Shown here: positions 1-4,260 of the stretch, piece after piece
Position numbering within the stretch: position 1 is the first letter of the stretch
Layout: each line of letters begins with the position of its first letter
Assembly: GCA_028293265.1 (NCBI GenBank)
Contig: JAQGPB010000109.1
Location: forward strand, 1 to 7,997
Source of the DNA: Pedosphaera sp.
GTDB taxonomy: Bacteria > Verrucomicrobiota > Verrucomicrobiae > Limisphaerales > Pedosphaeraceae
Reading direction: 5' to 3'
DNA length: 7,997 nt
The notes under the pieces: generated by a model
Told to the model about the DNA's origin: nothing
What the model saw: the letters and a program-made list of their open reading frames with translations, nothing else
Databases searched by the model: none
Translations under genes and position numbers: made by a program

Positions 1-13
1 GCTCTTCCGATCT
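1..13 (+). other. Illumina adapter remnant at contig end
   Basis: The first 13 bases, GCTCTTCCGATCT, are identical to the 3' end of the standard Illumina TruSeq adapter and sit exactly at the window edge. This is sequencing artefact, not genomic DNA. It also shows that the assembly stops here, which explains why the first gene has no start. Confidence 0.93.
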
Positions 14-639
14 CAGGCCGCGAGCTCACCCCGCCGATACGAATCCTGCTCACCCTGCATGGCATCGGCATGTCGGCATGGATGCTGTTGTTCCTGGTCC
101 AGCCGCTGTTGATTGTGGCTGGCAACCGCCGCGTTCACATGCTGCTCGGGCAATTCAGCGCGGGTCTGGCTGCGGTTATCGTGGTACTCGGAATTGATCT
201 GGGGATTGAATCGGCGCGTGTCAACCCACCGGACTTGAGGATCTGGGCTCTGTCGCCCAAACATTTCATGGCTGTTCCCATCATCAGCGTCGGGATCTTC
301 GGCCTTCTGGTGGCGATTGGCGTTTGGAAACGGCGGCGACCGGAGGTGCATCGGCCGATGATGCTGCTGGCCGTGTTGGCCGTGATGCCGGCGGCGTTGG
401 ACCGCATTGATGTCATCAAAGCCCTCTATAATGACACGGTGTGGGGAACGATCTTTGGTCCCTTTTTTAGCACGCTGGTGGTCGGGTTGTTTCTTCTCAT
501 TTTAAAGTGGCTGCTGACGCGATCATTTGACCGCTGGTTTGCCATGGGATACGCCGGGCTTGTCGTTGCCGGTGCGCTGATCATGCGGTTGGCGAAGACG
601 AGTGCTTGGGACAACTTTGCGAGTTTTCTGCTGCGTTGA
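14..639 (+). CDS. Multi-pass membrane protein, 5'-truncated
   Basis: The reading frame is open from the contig edge to a TGA at 637-639, giving about 208 residues without a start. The first internal ATG is at 70, but the coding sense upstream of it (…RILLTLHGIG before MSAW) looks like genuine membrane-protein sequence, so the true start is probably missing off the contig. The motif HGIGMSAWMLLFLVQPLLI, followed by a short basic 'RRVHMLLG' loop, resembles a widespread family of small uncharacterised bacterial membrane proteins in which a histidine-containing helix is followed by 'W…Q..L…HR.LG'. Five or six hydrophobic segments are visible, with basic loops (KRRRPEVHRP) between them. No catalytic motif is recognised and function is unknown. 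The conserved histidines might bind a cofactor, but this is speculation. It converges on the operon at 756-3213, with a 116 bp gap. Confidence 0.75.
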
Positions 640-667
640 GGGAGTTTGTCATTATGATTAAGAGCTG

Positions 668-745
668 GTTGCAAAATCAGGATCGAACCACAGGGAAAGC
701 TGGAAAATTGGGCATGGTTTGCTACCGACCGGTTAATTTTGCAAC
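668..745. repeat. 10-bp inverted repeat between convergent genes
   Basis: GTTGCAAAAT (668-677) and its exact reverse complement ATTTTGCAAC (736-745) flank a 58 bp loop that itself contains a nested AACCA/TGGTT pair. It lies in the only gap between the plus-strand membrane gene (stop at 639) and the minus-strand operon (stop at 756). It could help end transcription from either side, but there is no GC-rich stem with a following T-run, so it is not a classic intrinsic terminator. Confidence 0.35.
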
Positions 746-755
746 GAACTCTAAG

Positions 756-1490
756 TCATTGCCCCGCCGATTCCCTGAGAATTTCAGCGCGCGTTTTCTC
801 AACGTCCACCCCGAGGCTTTTCAGGACGAGCGCCGCCACACCGTGGCCTTCCAGCAGCAAGCCGAGAAAAATATGTTCGGCGCCGATGTGGGCAGAGTCC
901 AAAGCCTTTGCCTCGTTGGCCGCCAGCAATAAGGCCCGTTTGGCGCGCGGGGTGAAGGGGATCGCGGCTGGGTTGCGCCCGGCATTCTGGCCGGGGCCGA
1001 CCCATTTCTCGATTTCACGTCGAACCTTTTCGCTGTCCACGCCCATTTTTTGCATGACTTTGGGAACGATGCCCGCCTGCGATATGGTCAGGCCGAGCAA
1101 GACGTGTTCGGTGCCGATGAAATCATGATGGAGGCGCGGCGCTTCCTCGCGGGCGAGAGCCAAGGTTTGTTGTGCGCCAGCGGTGAAATCGGCAAAATCG
1201 GGCATCGGACCGGCATGGCGGCCGGAAATCAATCCCTCCAGCCTGGCCTTTAATCTGCGCAACAGCGTCCAGCGGTTTCCTTTGGCAAACTCTGCCCTGA
1301 GCGCGCCTGCCTCGCCGATGCGCCGGACGGCAGCCTCGAAGGCTTGTTGGGCATCCATCCCCCCAAGGACTTGCATCGCCACATCCTCACGCAAATGGTT
1401 TTCCAGCTCATTCAGCACCCCGGGGTTTTTGATGCCACCGGCCTGCATTTGCTGCCGCCAGGTTGCGATTGCGGTTTCGAGGTCATGCAT
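756..1490 (-). CDS. HAAS/permease-prefix-like domain fused to double Clp_N domain
   Basis: A 244-residue soluble protein with two parts. Residues 1-72 are the helical domain shared with the two upstream genes (DLE..I..WR.QM..GI, NELENHLRE, then AF..AV..IG and AEFAK). Residues ~99-161 and ~179-240 are two Clp_N repeats, each with the signature HDFIGTEHVLLGL or AHIGAEHIFLGLL, preceded by a helix containing 'A…A..EA'. In ClpC/ClpA the same paired repeats sit before the AAA+ ATPase modules and bind adaptors or substrates; here no Walker motifs follow, so the protein cannot unfold substrates by itself. The start is ATG at 1490: it has a strong GGAGGAG at 1497-1503 with 6 bp spacing and aligns with the paralogues. 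A longer GTG start at 1511 is possible. It is the last gene of the PadR operon, 17 bp after its neighbour. A role as Clp adaptor or decoy under PadR control is inference. Confidence 0.9.
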   Translation of the reverse strand: MHDLETAIATWRQQMQAGGIKNPGVLNELENHLREDVAMQVLGGMDAQQAFEAAVRRIGEAGALRAEFAKGNRWTLLRRLKARLEGLISGRHAGPMPDFADFTAGAQQTLALAREEAPRLHHDFIGTEHVLLGLTISQAGIVPKVMQKMGVDSEKVRREIEKWVGPGQNAGRNPAAIPFTPRAKRALLLAANEAKALDSAHIGAEHIFLGLLLEGHGVAALVLKSLGVDVEKTRAEILRESAGQ

Positions 1491-1496
1491 AATTTT

Positions 1497-1503
1497 CTCC
1501 TCC
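1497..1503 (-). promoter_or_regulatory. Shine-Dalgarno GGAGGAG deciding the Clp_N gene start
   Basis: On the minus strand GGAGGAG stands 6 bases before ATG at 1490. It supports that start over the upstream in-frame GTG at 1511, which overlaps the preceding gene's TGA as GTGA and would add seven residues absent from both paralogues. Confidence 0.8.
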
Positions 1504-1507
1504 AGAT

Positions 1508-2170
1508 TCACGAATTGGCCAAGACAGATTTCCGCGCGGCACTTTCAATTCCTGCACACAGGCCCAACAAGCCTCCAAACGGCATGGCAAAACACCACAC
1601 GACGGCCAGGCATAATTGACCAATCGTGTATTCATACCGCTGCGCAATCACCCAGAAAAAAATCGTCCACCACAGCGCGAGCAAAACAGCGCCCGAAACG
1701 CAAACGGCATCCCTGACCCTCTTGCGCCCGATGCATGGGAAAAACCTGTAACTCAACCGCCCGCCAAACCCAAAGAGAAGCATCAGCGCAACAGCCGTCA
1801 AACCGGACATCTGCTGACGGGATGTCAACTCCGAAAAATTGCCGATTCTAAAAAGCAGGAGTGCCGTTATGAATATTGCAAAGCCAGAAACAGCTATCAG
1901 GCTGCCCACAATCATGATTTGCGCCTGCTTCACTGCGCGGGCTTCCTTGGCCGCGCCTATTTTATCGAATTCACTTTTTAGCATGTCTGCCGCGCCGAGT
2001 TTATTAATCGCGTTCTCAAAGGAGGACTGAACGTTCGATCCCGCTTTCACGTGTCGTTCAATTTCTTCGCGCAGATGATTTTCAAGTTCATCCAATGGCT
2101 CGGGAGCTTTGATGCCGGCAACGAGCATCTGCTGCCGCCATTGGGTGATTTTTTCTTCGAGGTCGAACAT
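1508..2170 (-). CDS. HAAS/permease-prefix-like domain protein with four membrane segments
   Basis: A 220-residue protein. Residues 1-72 form the shared helical domain (MFDLEEKITQWRQQM, LDELENHLREEI, then LKSEFDK). Four hydrophobic segments follow at about 84-108, 121-138, 155-177 and 183-207, so it should sit in the inner membrane with the helical domain probably cytoplasmic. Start: ATG at 2170 with AAAGGA at 2174-2179. The frame is open further upstream to 2254, but that would overlap the previous gene by 68 bp and add 28 residues unlike anything in the paralogues. It lies 16 bp after the previous gene. In known PadR-linked HAAS systems the helical domain is coupled to membrane segments and is thought to relay a signal affecting the regulator; applying this here is inference. 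The membrane part shows no transporter or enzyme motif. Confidence 0.87.
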   Translation of the reverse strand: MFDLEEKITQWRQQMLVAGIKAPEPLDELENHLREEIERHVKAGSNVQSSFENAINKLGAADMLKSEFDKIGAAKEARAVKQAQIMIVGSLIAVSGFAIFITALLLFRIGNFSELTSRQQMSGLTAVALMLLFGFGGRLSYRFFPCIGRKRVRDAVCVSGAVLLALWWTIFFWVIAQRYEYTIGQLCLAVVWCFAMPFGGLLGLCAGIESAARKSVLANS

Positions 2171-2186
2171 GGTTCCTTTGCGGCGC

Positions 2187-2888
2187 TCAGGCACCCAGGG
2201 TTTTGGCGGCGGAGCGGAACAGATTCCGCGTCGTTGGCCGGGTAAGGAAAACAAATCCCCACATCATCATGCAAATTTTCAACAACGCCCAGACCCATAC
2301 GAAGCGCATGGGAATCAGCACACCCATGAACACGGAGTAATCGCCTGCCATCTTCGCTGCCGGCATCCAGGCGCAAAATAGCATTTCGCCAAGGCCTGCC
2401 AGGATAGCCGGGATGCCATAAGCAAAGACGCAACCCCGCCAAAAATTGCTGCGTCGGAGCAGCCCCATGCCAACAAAGATCTGCAGGCTCAACAGGGCTG
2501 ACAATCCGCATAGCACGATCCCCAAGACGGCGCTATGACGGAACCTCGGCGTGCTCAATGTTTGCGTGAAGTGCAAGACTATATGCGTGAAGTGCCATAC
2601 GGCGTCCAATCCAAACAGGATAAACCACGCCGCCAAAATCCTGAGCGTGATCGGATTGTCCCGCCAGCCGGAACGATTCAGCTTGGCGAACTCCCGCTTC
2701 AACGGTTCCAGTTCGCCGATTTGCGACACCGCAGCCTGAAAAGTGGCCGCATCGGGCAAATGAGGCTTCAACAACTCCAGACGGTCGCGCAGGTGGGTTT
2801 CCAATTCATCGAGCACCTCGCGATTTTCGATCCCGGCTTGAAGCAGATTCAACCGCCATTCCGCAATGGCCTTTTCAAGCTCAAACAT
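2187..2888 (-). CDS. HAAS/permease-prefix-like domain protein with four membrane segments (first paralogue)
   Basis: A 233-residue protein. The N-terminal ~73 residues are the shared helical domain (MFELEKAIAEWRLNLLQAGI, LDELETHLRDRLE, then LKREFAKLNRSG). Four hydrophobic segments follow at about 80-107, 118-144, 150-175 and 184-216, the last long enough to be a kinked helix or two short ones. The first contains a histidine cluster (WHFTHIVLHF) that could bind a metal or haem, though nothing proves it. Start: ATG at 2888, with GGGAGG at 2895-2900 and 6 bp spacing. The start overlaps the end of padR by 8 bp, which implies translational coupling. The membrane part differs from that of the next gene, so the two may sense different things or form a heteromer. 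Function is not established. Confidence 0.88.
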   Translation of the reverse strand: MFELEKAIAEWRLNLLQAGIENREVLDELETHLRDRLELLKPHLPDAATFQAAVSQIGELEPLKREFAKLNRSGWRDNPITLRILAAWFILFGLDAVWHFTHIVLHFTQTLSTPRFRHSAVLGIVLCGLSALLSLQIFVGMGLLRRSNFWRGCVFAYGIPAILAGLGEMLFCAWMPAAKMAGDYSVFMGVLIPMRFVWVWALLKICMMMWGFVFLTRPTTRNLFRSAAKTLGA

Positions 2889-3213
2889 ATTTTTCCTCCC
2901 AAAGTTTGACCAGCGTGCCGTGGACGGTAAGCCATTGTTCGCGCTGTTTTTGCAACGCCTTTTTCCCGTTCACCTTCAACGAATAATATTTTCGCTTGCG
3001 CCCGTTGTCGGCCTCGGCCCAGCGGGATTGAACAAGGCCCTTGTCTTCGAGGCGGTGCAGCACCGGGTAGAGCATGCCGTCGGTCCACTCGATTTTGTCA
3101 CCGGAAAGCTTTTTGATTTCCTGGATGATGGCGTAACCGTAGGTCTCGCCCTTGGTGAGAAGGGAAAGGATGAGCGGTTCGGCGGAGGCGGCGACGAGTT
3201 CCTTGGTGATCAT
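2881..3213 (-). CDS. PadR-family transcriptional regulator
   Basis: A 110-residue winged helix-turn-helix protein, typical in length for the short (subfamily-2-like) PadR proteins. Diagnostic pieces are the N-terminal ILSLL..GETYGYAIIQEI (helices 1-2), the recognition region DGMLYPVLHRLEDKGLV at residues ~46-61, and the wing GRKRKYYSLKVNGKKAL at ~71-87. A C-terminal helix (residues ~88-110, QREQWLTVHGTLVKLWEEK) should serve for dimer formation. Such proteins usually repress their own operon and release DNA upon ligand or partner binding. Start: ATG at 3213, with a moderate AAAAGG about 8 bases before it and a good promoter 26-33 bp further up. It is the first gene of a four-gene operon and its stop overlaps the start of the first membrane paralogue. 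Confidence 0.95.
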   Translation of the reverse strand: MITKELVAASAEPLILSLLTKGETYGYAIIQEIKKLSGDKIEWTDGMLYPVLHRLEDKGLVQSRWAEADNGRKRKYYSLKVNGKKALQKQREQWLTVHGTLVKLWEEKYV

Positions 3214-3245
3214 GCCAAAAGCCTTTTTGTATCTTGCATGGTGTT

Positions 3246-3274
3246 ACTATGCATAGCAGTGCAATGTATGTCAA
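3246..3274 (-). promoter_or_regulatory. Sigma70-type promoter of the padR operon
   Basis: Reading the minus strand, a perfect -35 TTGACA (3269-3274) is followed after 17 bases by CATAGT (3246-3251, 4 of 6 matches to TATAAT). Transcription would begin near 3239, giving a leader of about 26 bases before padR. No other promoter of this quality was seen inside the operon. Confidence 0.65.
3247..3256. promoter_or_regulatory. Palindrome CTATGCATAG over the -10: candidate PadR operator
   Basis: A perfect 10 bp palindrome covers most of the -10 element of the padR promoter, a position where a bound dimer would block RNA polymerase. Related TGCAT/TGCAA words occur nearby (3235-3239, 3260-3264). PadR proteins commonly repress their own promoters, so this is the best operator candidate; binding is inferred. 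Confidence 0.45.
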
Positions 3275-3331
3275 TATAAATCTGAAATAATTTTTCGCGG
3301 GTGGTGGAGCTGCAATGTCGATCCTTTTGCG

Positions 3332-3356
3332 ATGCGCCCGTGGCGATCGGGCGCAT
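3332..3356. repeat. GC-rich 9-bp hairpin
   Basis: ATGCGCCCG (3332-3340) and CGGGCGCAT (3348-3356) are exact reverse complements around a 7 base loop. Only TTTCG follows on the plus strand, so terminator function is weak. The word GATGCGCCC recurs at 4101 and 4129, which suggests that it belongs to a dispersed repeat family rather than to the padR operon. Confidence 0.55.
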
Positions 3357-3398
3357 TTCGCCAGCACCACCACGACCTCCGTCATTCGCCTGCCGAAC

Positions 3399-3421
3399 CC
3401 GTGTCCATCCGTGGTTAAAAA
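3399..3421 (+). repeat. 23-bp direct repeat, copy 1
   Basis: CC, then GTGTCCATCCGTGGTTAAAA, then A. It is identical to the copy at 3519-3541, exactly 120 bp downstream. The two copies flank the TTCGATG heptamer array. Confidence 0.85.
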
Positions 3422-3450
3422 TTCCCTTCCCGTTCGCTCCCATTCCGCCA

Positions 3451-3501
<51 letters not shown>

Positions 3502-3518
3502 TCCCACTTCATGAAAAT

Positions 3519-3541
3519 CCGTGTCCATCCGTGGTTAAAAA
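3519..3541 (+). repeat. 23-bp direct repeat, copy 2
   Basis: Perfect second copy of the element at 3399-3421, in the same orientation. The flanking bases differ from the third base outward on the left and the second on the right, so the repeat boundary is sharp. Confidence 0.85.
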
Positions 3542-3578
3542 CCCTCTTGCCCCGTTGCAGAAAAACGACCCTTTTTGC

Positions 3579-3605
3579 GTGTAGGGAAAAAAGATTTTTT
3601 CACAC
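3579..3605. repeat. A/T-rich hairpin
   Basis: GTGT (3579-3582) and GAAAAAA (3586-3592) pair with TTTTTTC (3595-3601) and ACAC (3602-3605), leaving a 3 base bulge and a very short loop. It could be a bidirectional transcription stop, but there is no adjoining gene end, so its role is unknown. Confidence 0.35.
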
Positions 3606-3705
3606 CCCCAAAAGATCATGTTTTTCTGAAAGCAGCAAACCCGTATAAACATTGGCCACAACCGCCTTTTTTTCACAAAGATTCATCAAAATAAAAAAGC
3701 GTGTC

Positions 3706-3722
3706 AAACCTACCGTAGGTTT
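3706..3722. promoter_or_regulatory. Operator-like palindrome AAACCTAC-C-GTAGGTTT
   Basis: Perfect 8 bp arms around a single C. Its left end overlaps TGTCAA (3702-3707), which reads TTGACA on the minus strand, although no good -10 follows. The size and symmetry fit a dimeric repressor site. No cognate gene is visible next to it; the nearest downstream reading frame (ATG at 3758) is not credible. Confidence 0.45.
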
Positions 3723-3841
3723 CATTTTCCGGCATCCCCTCTGGTAAGTTTGGTGCTATGAATGCTCAAAATAGAGTATGTCAGGGTTCAGGCCATGGGC
3801 CTGGCGGCTGGGTAGCGCGGGCGTCCCGCCCGTCGACCGGC

Positions 3842-3876
3842 CCCTCAACCCTCAACCCTCAACGATCAGCCCTCAA
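3842..3876 (+). repeat. Second heptamer array, CCCTCAA units
   Basis: Three perfect CCCTCAA units (3842-3862), one degenerate unit kept in phase (3863-3869) and a further perfect unit (3870-3876). More CTCAACC words follow at 3919-3934 and near 4085. Confidence 0.75.
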
Positions 3877-3886
3877 CCACTTCGGG

Positions 3887-4050
3887 GCGGAGTTTCCCGC
3901 CAAATCAGCCCTTGTCCCACTCTCAACCCTCAACCAGTTGGTCCAGCCAGCCCCATTCCGCCAATTGGAATTTGGAGCTTGGTTATTCTCTGGTGCTTGG
4001 AGCTTGGACGCTTGGTGCTTCTCAAACGGCGCGGAGTTTCTCACCAAATC
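3887..4050 (+). repeat. Diverged direct repeat pair, 144 bp apart
   Basis: The 20-mers at 3887-3906 and 4031-4050 (both beginning GCGGAGTTTC and ending CCAAATC) match at 18 of 20 bases. Each is followed by a TCAACCC-rich stretch, so an old duplication of about 144 bp is likely. Inside it, TTGGAGCTTGG occurs twice, at 3972-3982 and 3997-4007. Confidence 0.6.
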
Positions 4051-4164
4051 TGTCAAAATTTGCGCGCAAGCCCTTTCCTGTCCACCCTCAACCCGCTGGC
4101 GATGCGCCCGGAGGGATGGGAGCGCCAAGATGCGCCCCTTGGCAATCCAAGCCGGCTGTTTTGA

Positions 4165-4192
4165 TTTACAAGTTTTGACTCGCTGGTATCGT
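4165..4192 (+). promoter_or_regulatory. Candidate promoter of the sensor-phosphatase pair
   Basis: TTTACA (4165-4170, 5 of 6 to the -35 consensus), a 16 bp spacer and TATCGT (4187-4192, 4 of 6 to the -10). The predicted start near 4199 would leave a leader of about 60 bases. It is the best match upstream of the GAF-PAS gene but not a strong one. Confidence 0.35.
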
Positions 4193-4260
4193 CGGGCGTC
4201 ATCGCTTGTGTCGAAATCGCATCAGCGATGTTTACGTTCGGGAAAAAATGCCCTCGGGAT

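Noticed and set aside
2171..2254. Upstream extension of the second membrane paralogue to 2254
   Set aside because: It would overlap the preceding gene by 68 bp and add residues missing from the paralogues, while ATG at 2170 has a usable ribosome binding site.
3641..3690. Possible intrinsic terminator before the T7 run at about 3667
   Set aside because: Only a 3 bp GGC/GCC stem precedes the T-run and no gene ends nearby.
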